Below, in pieces: positions 17,700 through 27,016 of a stretch of DNA of 27,016 bases. The notes under the pieces were generated by a model, which was not told the DNA's origin, searched no databases, and saw only the letters and a program-made list of their open reading frames with translations. Numbering within the stretch: the first letter of the stretch is position 1; the number at the start of each line of letters is the position of its first letter. The stretch is from positions 646,948-673,963 of the forward strand of contig NW_014577121.1 of NCBI RefSeq assembly GCF_000485595.1. The letters run 5' to 3'. Origin of the DNA: Priapulus caudatus. Taxonomy: Eukaryota; Priapulida; Priapulimorpha; Priapulimorphida; Priapulidae. The translations under genes and the position numbers were made by a program.

Positions 17700-19120
17700 C
17701 GTAATATTGAAGAACAATGTCTTTCACCATTACACGGTAAATTGTGTGCAGTCTCCTTACATCTGAATTTGATTTAGAGTTGATTTTTAATCTCAAAGCA
17801 TCAGGAAACGTCCAACTGCATCTCAGTAAAGACCCATGATTATTATATAAGCTCATGATTATTTTGATTCTCCAGTGTAAGGTGGAGCCAATGTGCAATT
17901 TTTAAAATAACACAAATATATGCAGAATTAAAAGCAATGATTTCTCGTGTTTTTCCAATTGTTTTCATATGTTCTCGACCATTCTGATACTTACCTATAC
18001 TACTTTTGTAACATCAAGTGTATACAATAAGAGTAACATATTAAAGCGCACTCGCACATATTTTTATGTCAACAAAACTAGCTCAATTTTTGCTTACGTG
18101 AGATGCTATCAATTCTGTCTCTACACTATGTGCCCTTTGTCTACATATCGAAATAGGTACGAGTCTATGAACCTTTGCATCATATGACTACATGCACTCG
18201 CTAGTTGAGAGCATTAGACAATTTCATTTTTGTCAATCTCAAGAACACAGGCGCAAGTTTGCTATTCATTTACTGTTTTATAGCCAAAAACAGCACATAC
18301 TCATAATTTTTATTCTAAAGTAATCAGTAATATGTACACTGACAGGTGAGACCAAATTTTGGAGCGGGATAGCACGTACATAATGCAAACATTTGAGGAG
18401 CGCCAGGCCCAGACTAGTTTAATGTGGGATCAAACTTTGCAGTCTGTACGGAGTATTACATGTACTCAAAGTGCCAGTAAATACTAGACTGAGAGTGCCT
18501 GAGTACCTATATGCCAGACCATGACACTTTAATTAGCAACAAGATGTTTCCCATGTATTTTAGGATAACAACTAGCCGGGTACCCAGTATTGCTTGGGGA
18601 AAAATTCTTAAGAACAAAGAGAGAACAAATTCAGCCACATATATTGCCTTAATTCTAAGGATAGATACGTAACAGAGAAACAAACACTAAACAATATTCT
18701 GACAAAAACAGTTTGAACGATTCTATGATTCTGTGTAGCAAAAGCTTCTGGATACACACAACATTGTTATGAAATTGTACTAAGTTATTATGAATATGCC
18801 TCTCTGGCTGTGTCTGTGGCTGGCTCTGTGGCCTCGTCTCGCCCTTTAAATCACAATTATCATTGGGATTCGCTTTACCTTGTCAAAATAATACGAGAAA
18901 ACTCTCATTGGTATTTGAAACTAGAAATGGCAGTTGTCGGCAACTACATGTATCCCCGCGATCTAGTATGAATGAAATATCTCTGAAGGACGTACAAGGT
19001 AAGTAAAGTGAAATAAGTCACAAAGATAAAGGTTGAAAATGTCACGTTTTTTACAATGTCTTAACAATTTTTTCGCAGAAATCCGCTATGTTGATTAGGG
19101 TTAAACTAAAAGTCGGAGAG
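17700..19120. other. AT-rich noncoding stretch
   Basis: No recognisable coding frame. A fragment near 18568-18620 (CCGGGTACCCAGTATTGCTTGGGG) resembles ends of short repeats seen in invertebrate genomes but could not be paired. Confidence 0.45.
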
Positions 19121-19124
19121 ATTA

Positions 19125-19620
19125 TCTTCAAGTCCAGAGTAAAGGTCAAAGACAGGTGCCAATGCGCACTTCCTCTCCCAGACGTGTAAGTATACCAAGT
19201 CTGGTTGCGCTAGGTCAATTAGGAGCCGAGTTATAGAGCGGAAGGGAAATATGATCAATTTCAAAGTCAAGGTCAAATGAAGGTTGCAGTGGCCTGGTTT
19301 TGGTATGCAACACACCTTCTCCGCAAGATATGTAAGAATACCAAGTTTGCTCGCGCTAGGTCAATTAGGGGCCGAGTTATAGAGCGGAAGGGAAATATGA
19401 TCAAGGTCAAGGTCAAGGTCAAGGTCGAATAAAGGTCGCAGTGGCCTGGTTTTGGTACGTGACACATCTTCTCCCCAAGGCCCAAGATGTGTAAGTATAC
19501 CAAGTTTGGTCGCGCTAGGTCAATTAAGGGTCGAGTTATAGAGCAGAAGGGAAAGTGTCTGCGACGGTGGTGGCGAGCGACGGCTGGACAGACATGAAAC
19601 CATATTATCCCCGCCGACGA
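19125..19620. repeat. Three-copy dispersed repeat of marine-invertebrate type
   Basis: The block ATACCAAGT, GCGCTAGGTCAATTA, GAGTTATAGAGC, AGAAGG recurs at about 19192, 19338 and 19497, a spacing of about 147 and 158 bp. GTGGCCTGGTTTTGGTA separates the copies. The block ends in GACGGCTGGACAGACATG and ATTATCCCC, which resembles a common dispersed element of marine invertebrates. The minus-strand open frame of 171 codons (19273-19788) is a translation of this repeat. Confidence 0.8.
19401..19426. repeat. Overlapping TCAAGGTCA (nuclear-receptor half-site) array
   Basis: (AAGGTC)n creates TCAAGGTCA at 19401, 19407 and 19413. TCAAGGTCA is the extended half-site recognised by monomeric nuclear receptors of the ERR/SF-1 type. 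It lies inside the dispersed repeat, so binding is only a possibility. Confidence 0.5.
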
Positions 19621-20260
19621 ACAATTACTGCGTATTAAGTATTGAGAATCCAATTGGTATCTGAAGAATTGACAATAACCAGCAGCATCTAGTGAGCGCA
19701 CAATAGAAATCACAAAGGGGATATACTGGTAAAGACTCTTACTTATAAGCGAGTTTGTAGTTAGCCAAGAGGGGTTGTGTGACGTCACAGGTCACTGTGT
19801 CAATTGTGACAAAAATCGGTGAAATCTCGAGTGCGGCGTGCGCTCTCGGTGCAGTGCGTACATGTACATGTATTCTGTATTCCGTAAACTGAACCCGTCC
19901 ATATAGCGCGATATCAGATCAGGGTATAAACACAGAGTTTCCGACTTCGTTCTTTCTTCTTCTTGCTTCTAATGCCATACTAATGCAGACTGCAGTACTT
20001 CACTGCTGCAACAACACTGTCGCACATTAATTCACCCTCACCACAGGCACTTGGAGCGTTTCAATAAAATATAATGCTAAATAAATACGAAATCTATTTA
20101 CTACCAAAGGCAAAGTCTTATTCTTAATGTTTCTATACTCTCTTTCATCTATTTTAGTATTATTGCCGACAATTTCCTGTAAATGCCGTCCAAATGCTCA
20201 TCTACAACAAACACTGGCTGCCGCCATTGCTGCCGCTGCACACTGACACATAACACTAAC
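19620..20260. other. Noncoding stretch with a full CRE palindrome
   Basis: No gene recognised. TGACGTCA at 19780-19787 is an exact cAMP-response-element consensus but has no neighbouring promoter evidence. Confidence 0.4.
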
Positions 20261-20271
20261 GCTGAGAGGGC

Positions 20272-20464
20272 CTATGTCCCCCAGGGTACTGCCGGAACGT
20301 ACCCTGGTACCAGAGCATATAAACCAACGTGATTTATATGCTCTGCTGGTACTATCTAATATGCCGGACCGTACCTCGCCTACTCCACTAACAGGTCTAT
20401 GGAGTCGCCTACGCCTACTCCCTAACCATATCAGATAGTTCCAGCAGTACCCTGGGGGAAATAG
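20272..20464. mobile_element. Nested-palindrome MITE, about 193 bp
   Basis: The 27-bp ends CTATGTCCCCCAGGGTACTG... (20272-20298) and their complement (20438-20464) differ at two positions. Inside, CAGAGCATATAAA (20311-20323) and TTTATATGCTCTG (20333-20345) form a 13-bp perfect hairpin with a 9-nt loop. Copies of a GGTACTATCTAATATG-type block recur inverted in the right half. No target duplication could be fixed, so the class is unknown. Confidence 0.75.
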
Positions 20465-20469
20465 ACTCT

Positions 20470-20779
20470 ATGAGCAACACAAAAACATAAATACACGCGC
20501 GATATCGCAGAATGCGCTGCGAGCCATCTTAACATCAGAACTGATTTATATGCTCTGCTAACATGCATTGCACGCTACGACAACAACAGCCAGTTCGAAG
20601 GGTTCATACTTATTATTTCACTTGCTTTTAAATAGTAGTTTTTAGTGTATCCAAGGTGCTTAGGCCCCTAAAGGTAATCAACTAACAGTGTGGTAATTTT
20701 GGGGGTCCTAAACTAATAAATGGCGGAATGCATAGACAGAGTTAGTTTTTGTAGTAGTATAGATTTCGGACTAGCGACT
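20470..20779. other. Noncoding spacer
   Basis: No coding or repeat structure identified between the MITE and the hAT element. Confidence 0.4.
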
Positions 20780-20787
20780 AGACCACA

Positions 20788-21160
20788 CAGGGCCGGATTT
20801 AGACATGTGGAGGCCCCTGGGTAGCCTTCAGTAGTTATCATTTTCTTGAAACGTTTCTAAACCAACAATAAGTGCTAAAGAAAATCGACGTTGAGATGGA
20901 TGACGTTAGATTTTAAATGTTTGTCTGCCGATGTGTGCTGAGCAATGACAGGGAAACAACCATTTAGCTGTTTCTACCACTCACAAACAAAATACAATAT
21001 GGCATGTGTATGTATGACGTAAAACGCACGCAATATGGTTTTGATTGATACGTGCGTGTCGTTCAGGTCAGCCTACATTTTTCCTTACAATTTTTTTTCA
21101 TAAAATATGTGAAGGCCCCTGGGCAACTGCCCAGCTTGCCCAGTCCTAAATCCGGCCCTG
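20788..21160. mobile_element. Non-autonomous hAT element, 373 bp, perfect 8-bp TSD
   Basis: CAGGGCCGGATTTAG (20788-20802) faces CTAAATCCGGCCCTG (21146-21160). A second inverted pair GGCCCCTGGG lies about 25-40 bp further in. AGACCACA is duplicated at 20780-20787 and 21161-21168. The intact duplication indicates a fairly recent insertion. There is no transposase. Confidence 0.95.
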
Positions 21161-21169
21161 AGACCACAC

Positions 21170-22080
21170 TTACATGTATGCTTCTTCCTTACTTTGTAAA
21201 CTCTCTGATTTCCCACGTGGATGTGGTAGACCCGTCACCGGTCGCACTCTTGTAGCCATTGTCCTAAAAGCGCCAATAAAAGGTCTTCATTAGGAGCTGG
21301 CATTGCATTTATTAACCTCATATAAACTATTGTCAGACAATGTACCCAGACAATGTAAGTGAATTATACAATAATATCGGTTACCGTTATGTACCATAGG
21401 CTACATATCGATTATATCAGGAGTGAATAATAATAAAGGAGTATGACTCACTCGAAACACAAGAAATACAACATTTCCATGCCCAAATTTACCCACGATT
21501 TATTACGTGAAATCCAGTAAAAATGACATCAGAATTAGCGCTGTACGTCCAACTTTTCCTCACACTTTACTGTGTATCGTTACCTCTTCTTATTATGTAG
21601 TTATAGCTTCGAACGTCAGACGCGGTTTTATTGATTGACATGGTCAAGGACCATGATTGGTCAAGGACCATGGATTGACATGGTCAAGTGACATGGTCCA
21701 TTTCCACGGTATAGCGCCAGATCAAGAGGTGGCAGCTTGCTCTGAGACCAAGCGAAAACACGCGTGCTTCCATGTGTGAAATTAATACTAATAGCGGGCT
21801 CCGAACGCTGGCTCTAACCCGTGCCACGGCTACGAGATATAGATGTCGCATGGCATAGAGTTATACGTGTGAAATAACTCGTAAGAAAAAATAGTAAAAT
21901 GTTAATGCAATAATAAGCTTTTTTTAAAGTTTTTTTTGTCATGTTTGATGAACATTGCTGGTTTTCGTTGGTTCATCGGCTGAAACACATTATGTTTATC
22001 TAGGCAATTGTTGCTATGGAAACATACACAGTCATAACCACAATCAGCTGTATAGGTTTTTTGCATGCGATCACGAAATT
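21170..22080. other. Noncoding stretch with small repeats
   Basis: The one structure of note is a cluster at 21634-21700 in which ATTGACATGGTCAAG occurs twice (21634 and 21674) and GGTCAAGGACCATG twice (21642 and 21659), with CATGGTC-AAG-GACCATG palindromes. No gene recognised. Confidence 0.5.
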
Positions 22081-22093
22081 TCAATGAACCCCG

Positions 22094-22147
22094 TTCTGTC
22101 CCAATATAACCCTCACCAAAATATAAAAAAGGTTATATGGGACAGAA
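22094..22147. repeat. 17-18-bp inverted repeat
   Basis: TTCTGTCCCAATATAACC (22094-22111) is the complement of GGTTATATGGGACAGAA (22131-22147) with a single extra A, enclosing 19 nt. It may be a very short foldback or transposon remnant. Confidence 0.7.
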
Positions 22148-22381
22148 TTATTTGGTCTACTTGGGGTGCCTCTCTTGTATTTCACAAGGCACAGATTCTT
22201 GATCTATGCCGATGCAAATGAGAAAATGTTGATGGAGACGTCAGATGTCCATGATGACAATTACAGAAACTTATTTATTTTGGTTTATTTACCATAATTT
22301 TTATTATTGAAACGTCCCAAGGCAAGTGTCTAATCGACGTACGGTAGTTCGCTGTTTGTAAACGAGAAATGACAATGTGTA

Positions 22382-22416
22382 ATTACCTCCGCGCAACGGA
22401 GTTGCAGGGAGGTAAT
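22382..22416. repeat. Hairpin with ATTACCTCC arms
   Basis: ATTACCTCCGCGCAAC and GTTGCAGGGAGGTAAT pair over 16 bp with two mismatches around a 3-nt loop. ATTACCTCCGC-type hairpins recur in marine invertebrate genomes as repeat ends (from memory). Confidence 0.6.
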
Positions 22417-22466
22417 GTAATCGCTCTCGTGTGTTAGACCATCGTGTGTGTGTTCGTGTGTGTGTG

Positions 22467-22720
22467 TAGCCAGCAGCGAGCCAGCTGTTATACACACGTA
22501 TACATGTTACACGCGTTGGCGCGATTGATTCAGCACCAGCTCGCCTTAGGGCATCCAGTCAGCAGCAGCCAGCAGCGAGCCAGCTGTTATACACATGTAT
22601 ACATGTTACACGCGTTGGCGCGATTGATTCAGCACCATCTCGCCTTAGGGCATCCAGTCAGCAGCAGCCAGCAGCGAGCCAGCTGTTATACACATGTATA
22701 CATCATGTTACACGCTCGCA
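22467..22720. repeat. Three-copy 99-bp minisatellite with one uninterrupted frame
   Basis: The unit starts CAGCAGCGAGCCAGCTG and recurs at 22471, 22570 and 22669; the third copy is partial. The period is exactly 99 bp (33 codons), so one + frame stays open with the repeat SQQRASCYTHVYMLHALARL. The copies differ at very few sites. GT-repeat tracts flank it (22444-22467 and 22772-22808). I do not call it a gene, since the frame begins in the GT tract and has no recognised domain. Confidence 0.9.
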
Positions 22721-22768
22721 GAGGTATGCACTCTCTTTGAGTGCCCTCCGTCTAGTTGTGACCTGTGT

Positions 22769-22771
<3 letters not shown>

Positions 22772-22808
<37 letters not shown>
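22772..22808. repeat. (GT)n microsatellite
   Basis: Eighteen uninterrupted GT units, followed by imperfect GT-rich sequence to about 22830. Confidence 0.95.
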
Positions 22809-22810
<2 letters not shown>

Positions 22811-22869
22811 CGTGTGTCGGTTGTGTGTTGGTGTGAATCTCAACAGAGAGTAGGTATATCATGTGAGTG

Positions 22870-24220
22870 GAGTATACGTGAATAAAAAATGGTTAGTTTG
22901 TACATATCAAGTCTTCAGATATAGATATCTATAATAAACGAGTTTTATAGCTTATTAGTATGATCTTATAATTTGGTAACAATTTTACGGCAATACTTGA
23001 GTAATGGATTTGCCTTAACCGAGCTAATCGAAGACATAGTTGGTTGGCCAGGTGTGTTGAAGAGCATTGAAACACACAAACAAATGATCCGGTCGAGAGT
23101 ATGCGACGGAGTGACAAAACTTCGCATTTATTAGCATAGCTCAAAATAAGTTCTGATAAAGATTACTACCCTATACAGAATGATAATAACCTAATTTTTA
23201 ATATCGTGGAATTAGATTAGTAAGAAGGAGCATACGACAAGGCGGTAACGGTGATATTAACTTCACATAAATTGTTATTACACAAGGCAATCGTATTGAT
23301 GTTTGATATTCAACACAATGTTATTGGTTAGAAAGAGATGTTCGGGTATTTTCCGGTGTCGTACTATTCTTTGGTTAAAGCGTCACTTGCCGGAAGTGCT
23401 GTGGTATTTGGGAGGTGACGTGCTGCAACTGTTTTTTGTAACAAGCAATGAACAATTAACACGATCCGACATATCGATGGATGAAGGAGGGGAGTGCCTC
23501 CGATGACCGTGAGGAAAACATGACGAACTCGCCTTGCAAGTCTGGCTCAGCTCACTTGCCAGCAAACTCGGCATCTGGCGGGCAGTACGGTGCCGAATTT
23601 GAGAATCATTCTTTTCGATCGCGCAAACAAGGTTAAGGGAACGAAAAGGCGAGGCCTGCGATCAGCTTGATTTGTCACCACAACAACGAAACTGATTGCG
23701 CAGTCGATTAAAGGATGTTCTTAGAGACGCTCCGTAAGGTAAAAACTACGAGAGCCCGTGGGACGCATCGCAATCAATCAATCGGCACCGCAGATAAAAA
23801 ACTCCAATTGTTTTGCAGTAACACATGCATTCTAAAAAGTATATTTCATGGTCCTTGGTCTTAATAATTGCCAATTTTAAATGCTGAGGTCACGCTGAAA
23901 CAAATTGATAATTAACAAAGTTTTTTCAATTGCTTCGCGTCAGACCATGTCCGGCCTGCAGAAAACTAGATAGGCTAACAGATCTGGGTCCCTGCCCTGG
24001 TGGCCCCCATTGACCTTTGAGCTGTGACCTCCATTTTGCGGCACAGTGATGGCTTGTTCTACCATGCCATCCGCTCAGCTTCCAAGAAACGGTATTGCCT
24101 AGGGTTTAGAATACCGGATGTATGAGACAATCGCGGATGTACACGGATGTAATATACAATCCGTCGCACAGCCTGGTCGGGCTAAACCATGATGCCTATA
24201 CACCGATCTATCACGAGGCC
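22870..24220. other. Noncoding stretch
   Basis: Frames of up to 71 codons occur (for example 23303-23506 and, on minus, 22929-23144) without motifs that I recognise. No terminal repeats found. Confidence 0.45.
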
Positions 24221-24224
24221 TAGA

Positions 24225-24500
24225 TCAAGCCGTTTGCAGATTTGTGCCGCAATTCTGCCATTTCGGCTCCGCTACTACCTTACAGTTTAAGGAGTGAATG
24301 TTCGCCTTTCTTTTACAACCTTCTTTGACCTTTGACCTTGACGGCCCCCAGTTTTTAACATCCCAACCTCGTTTTTGACGACCCCCCCCCCCGATGTGCC
24401 GAATATCGATCGTGGACCGTACGTCCGAGCGCTTAAAGATTTGTGCCAACTGTTGGACTCACGGACGGACGGACGGACGGAGCGATCTATGCGATTCCTA
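24225..24500. repeat. Probable dispersed repeat ending in (ACGG)n
   Basis: GATTTGTGCC occurs twice (about 24239 and 24438), TTTGACCTTTGACCTTGAC lies between them, and five ACGG units close it (24461-24480). The combination of GACCTT words and a GGAC tract resembles the repeat at 19125-19620. Boundaries are uncertain. Confidence 0.45.
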
Positions 24501-24519
24501 CAAGCTGCATCTGACTATA

Positions 24520-25330
24520 CGTCAGATGAGCTAAAAACTAGGGTCCTCCAGAAATGCGGCGAAATAATGTAAGATCTCGCATGGTAACTAAACTTGAATG
24601 CTCTGGAACGAGATATTCTCAAAAATGGCGATGCCTGGAACGAAGTTTTATGGGTTACGGGTTGGAAAATGAGGGGCTGCTCCGCGGCATATCCCTACCA
24701 TGCGATATATATGGAGTGGCGCCCCCCCCCGACCCAGACGACGCCCTTAAGGCTCAACAATGCAATGGTCTTATGCATGTGCACGACTCATGTTAGACAG
24801 GTAGACTGGAACAGGATGTAATTTCAGATTTTAAGTTGCCCATCCAGGAGAAAAGATAAAAACTTGGATATAATAAAAAAATAAAATGACAATATACTCT
24901 TGAGCTGGCTGGTCTGGTATTACTATTAATACTGATCAACTTAGAAGGTGTTTATATCAGCGCTCTAAGAATTTGGAATGTGTCAAATTTTAATATGACA
25001 ATGTGCCTATTCAAATTCAAGACTTCAAAACATACAGATGTGGCTAGTGAAAGTAATAAATGGCAGATTGAAATCGGGTTAGTTTTTCATAATTATGTAC
25101 TGATATTTATACCGCAATTTTGTAAATAATGTATTATTGAACTTTATCATACTCAAATTAATATATATTTTAGATATTTAGGTCAAAAACATCTAGCTTT
25201 AGCTACATTCCCTCTTTGAAATTTCAAATTGACGCTTTTACCATGATCAAGAAATTGGTTGCTTTTCAACCAAGATCGTAGAGTGCGTAGGCAAACAGAT
25301 AAACCACTTCTCTCAATAATAGGCGTAGTA
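24520..25330. other. AT-rich noncoding stretch
   Basis: Nothing recognisable. One C run at 24721-24730 lies in an otherwise ordinary short frame. Confidence 0.4.
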
Positions 25331-25336
25331 GGTCAA

Positions 25337-25693
25337 ATGGGTCGCCACAACCGCCCAATTTTAGGAGCCAGTTCACACGAAGTTCCCGGATGGCTGCTGT
25401 TATGCTGGCTACGTGGCAACTGTCTGGCTGTGTGCTGTTCAGCTTCAGCTTACTGTTCTGCTGGTAAATTGCTCGATTGTCAGGTAAGCCCGACTGATCC
25501 TTCCTTACAGGTTCCCCATAGATCGGAAAGCGTGAGAAAACATTTCTTTTCTTGGTCGAAATCCATCGTGAAAGAGTTTTGTGGGGCAATCTTTGTTGAT
25601 AACTTTAGTATGGTCAGTGGCAGTGTTGTTTTGTGCACAGGGCGCTACGTGCGGTGTAACTTCACTACTTGTGTGTTTGCAGATGAGATTTAA
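25337..25693 (+). CDS. Unassigned open frame (118 codons)
   Basis: ATG at 25337 opens 118 codons ending at 25693. Residues about 18-42 are hydrophobic and cysteine-rich (GWLLLCWLRGNCLAVCCSAS). No domain is recognised. In another frame an ATG at 25390 gives MAAVMLATWQLSGCVLFSFS followed by LLFC and a possible donor CTG|GTAAAT, which looks more like a signal-peptide exon. One of these could be real; neither has supporting neighbours in the window. Confidence 0.2.
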   Translation: MGRHNRPILGASSHEVPGWLLLCWLRGNCLAVCCSASAYCSAGKLLDCQVSPTDPSLQVPHRSESVRKHFFSWSKSIVKEFCGAIFVDNFSMVSGSVVLCTGRYVRCNFTTCVFADEI

Positions 25694-26160
25694 ATGGCAT
25701 TGTACAGCAATTATCGACAATAATAGGCGAAATAGAGTAGACGAACATTAATACTTTGATAGTAGAAGATCATTTAGATGTTAATTACCATTATTTTGTT
25801 TTGAGACAGGTCTCAATGATATGCCTGTGCGCACTGTACGACTGTCTGGACACTACACCACTGCGCCTGTTACATCTACTACATAAGTCACCATCCGATT
25901 ATGAACTCATTGTTAGATTTTTTGTACACTGAATTGAGAGATTTTTGATACACGCTATTGGCATAAAAATATTATACTATTACATTATCTTATACATATA
26001 TATATATATATATTAACGCATGTTTACATATTATTTCTATGTATTCAAATCAGACGCCGGAGCGGTTTTGCTTCCTAAAATGGTTCGGACGTTGGGCGCT
26101 CCATTACGTACTACACGTCATTGCGCGTGATTTCGCATAGGTTTGGTTTATCTTGTGCAC
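25694..26160. other. AT-rich noncoding stretch with (TA)n
   Basis: A TA run lies at about 25995-26013. No gene recognised. Confidence 0.45.
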
Positions 26161-26182
26161 TCCTACGATCTTTGCTTTCAAC

Positions 26183-26296
26183 AGCCTGGAAATGCAGGAA
26201 ATGCCATTTCCAGGCTCTACATTTCCAAAAATTTCTGGGGGAGTACCCCAGACATATTTCTGCAGTGGCACTTTTTGGGAGCCCACTACGGCCCTG
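26183..26296. mobile_element. Right-end fragment of a hAT-like element
   Basis: It contains a 12-bp perfect hairpin (AGCCTGGAAATG at 26183-26194, CATTTCCAGGCT at 26205-26216), the CTGGGGGAGTACCCCAG block that parallels the GGGGCATGCCCC block of the other hAT-type elements, and ends in CTACGGCCCTG (26286-26296), a typical hAT right terminus. No matching CAGGGCCGTAG start is found upstream, so the left end is missing or diverged. Confidence 0.5.
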
Positions 26297-26788
26297 ATTG
26301 GGTTTAAAGGGTTGGGGTATTACCATGAACCTAATGTATGTGTAGGTATGCTATGTATAAAGTCCATAAGCATGATACGGCCAAGTAGAGATTTAAAAAT
26401 AACATTGTGCAAAGGTTAGAAGTGAGCATGTCAATGACCAGCTAGTGATTCTTACAAGCTTTCTCAATACCTGGTCAATTAGCCAGTAAACATAGTAAAG
26501 TGATTATCAGAGATATCGCCCATGACATATTTAAGCATAAATGTATGAGCATAGCATTGCAATACTTTAAAATGTCACATGGAAGCACTTTCCCATTCTC
26601 AAAATACAGAAAAAGAGCGGTGGACAAATATATAGCATTTGGTGCTAATTCAGTTATTTCATTTGTTCTCATGGGTCAAATATTGTCATTACCTAGTTCA
26701 TCCTGATAAAACCATCACTGTTGTCTTCTTAGGTGTTATATGTATCGTATCAAACAGTGTGTAAATGTAGAATATTATATCGTTGCAG
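26297..26788. other. Sequence upstream of the RFX exon, probably intron
   Basis: No recognisable coding content. It leads into the acceptor ATATCGTTGCAG at 26777-26788. Confidence 0.4.
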
Positions 26789-26899
26789 TGAGGAATCGAA
26801 AAAGAGGATCTTAGTTATTTTAGAAGAGGTGAACAAATTGTCTGATGTAGAAAAGCTGCTTCTATATCTCAAATTGCCAAAGGGGACCAATCAGCACCA
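26789..26899 (+). CDS. RFX7: RFX5/RFX7-type transcription factor, one internal exon
   Basis: Between acceptor TTGCAG (ends 26788) and donor CA|GTAAGT (26900) lie 111 nt, phase 2 at both ends, encoding EESKKRILVILEEVNK then LSDVEKLLLYLKLPKG and TNQHQ. This matches the short helical region that precedes the winged-helix DNA-binding domain in the RFX5/RFX7 group (pattern LxxVxKLSxxEKLxLYLxLPxG). RFX proteins are nuclear factors that bind X-box DNA; RFX5 acts on MHC class II promoters in vertebrates, and invertebrates usually have a single RFX5/7-like gene. The DNA-binding exons would lie beyond 27016, and the upstream start exon is not identified. The symbol is by family resemblance and RFX5 is not excluded. 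Confidence 0.75.
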
Positions 26900-26913
26900 G
26901 TAAGTATATAGAT

Positions 26914-26964
26914 ATCAAGAGTACATAATAGAGTATAGTATGTACTCTATTATGTACTCTTGAT
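26914..26964. repeat. 22-bp perfect hairpin in the RFX intron
   Basis: ATCAAGAGTACATAATAGAGTA (26914-26935 as arm) pairs exactly with 26943-26964 around a 7-nt loop (TAGTATG). Five further pairs (TAGAT / ATCTA) follow beyond a 4-nt bulge. It lies 15 bp after the exon donor and is followed by a (TA)n tract (26979-27004). It could be a tiny palindromic MITE or a hairpin RNA precursor. Confidence 0.85.
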
Positions 26965-27016
26965 AGATATCTATTTATTTTGTATATATATAATATATAT
27001 ATATACAGTCCGACCT

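Noticed and set aside
18568-18620. Fragment CCGGGTACCCAGTATTGCTTGGGG as a named repeat
   Set aside because: Looks familiar but no second end or copy is present in the window.
19273-19788. Minus-strand 171-codon frame with internal repeats
   Set aside because: It is the antisense reading of the three-copy dispersed repeat; the repeated residues follow the DNA units.
1-27016. CRISPR arrays, bacterial operons, rRNA or tRNA genes
   Set aside because: No regularly spaced identical repeats, no cloverleaf or rRNA core seen; the exon-intron structure is eukaryotic.

Overview
This is a eukaryotic, non-vertebrate metazoan genomic window, most likely from a marine invertebrate. The pointers are a five-exon, intron-split fibrinogen-domain gene with GT...AG introns, an RFX5/RFX7-type transcription-factor exon at the right edge, a Ty3/gypsy pol of a kind common in marine invertebrates, short TTAGGG runs, and many small non-autonomous DNA transposons. 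I cannot name the species. Genes are sparse and mobile DNA dominates. All calls come from reading the sequence; no database search was possible.

Left third (1-8.4 kb): AT-rich spacer and a (TACTT)n microsatellite (581-669) precede a decayed Ty3/gypsy relic with gag, CCHC zinc knuckle, DTG protease and reverse transcriptase (961 to about 3290). Its reading frame runs directly into a frameshifted remnant of a cysteine-rich (CXC/tesmin-like) domain gene (about 3298-3705). After about 2.3 kb without recognisable features and a polypyrimidine tract (6345-6787) comes a broken PIF/Harbinger transposase start (7626-8015) flanked by oppositely oriented GTTGCGT / ACGCAAC repeats.

Middle (8.7-14.6 kb): a 1.4-kb purine-strand minisatellite is bracketed by inverted arrays of an ACAATTACCCC-type repeat. 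A 338-bp MITE then sits in an array of palindromic TTTCGTAATTACGARA units. Next is a nested stack. A minisatellite (CAGTTATCTCAC units) is split by an element with about 50-bp inverted termini and a 9-bp target duplication (12191-14425). That element holds an assembly gap, the 3' half of a Ty3/gypsy pol (end of RT, RNase H, start of integrase), and a 504-bp hAT-type element with its own perfect 8-bp duplication.

Right half (14.6-27 kb): the only apparently intact gene is a fibrinogen-related-domain gene (14688-17110, five exons, 245 residues predicted), with a hAT-like element just downstream that supplies the nearest AATAAA. Then follow noncoding DNA, a three-copy marine-type repeat rich in AGGTCA half-sites, a nested-palindrome MITE (20272-20464), a second hAT with perfect TSDs (20788-21160), a three-copy 99-bp minisatellite that stays open in one frame, and a hAT right-end fragment. 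The window ends with one RFX5/7 exon (26789-26899) followed by an intronic near-perfect hairpin. The FReD gene and the RFX gene are separate transcription units on the + strand; no operon-like relationship is implied.
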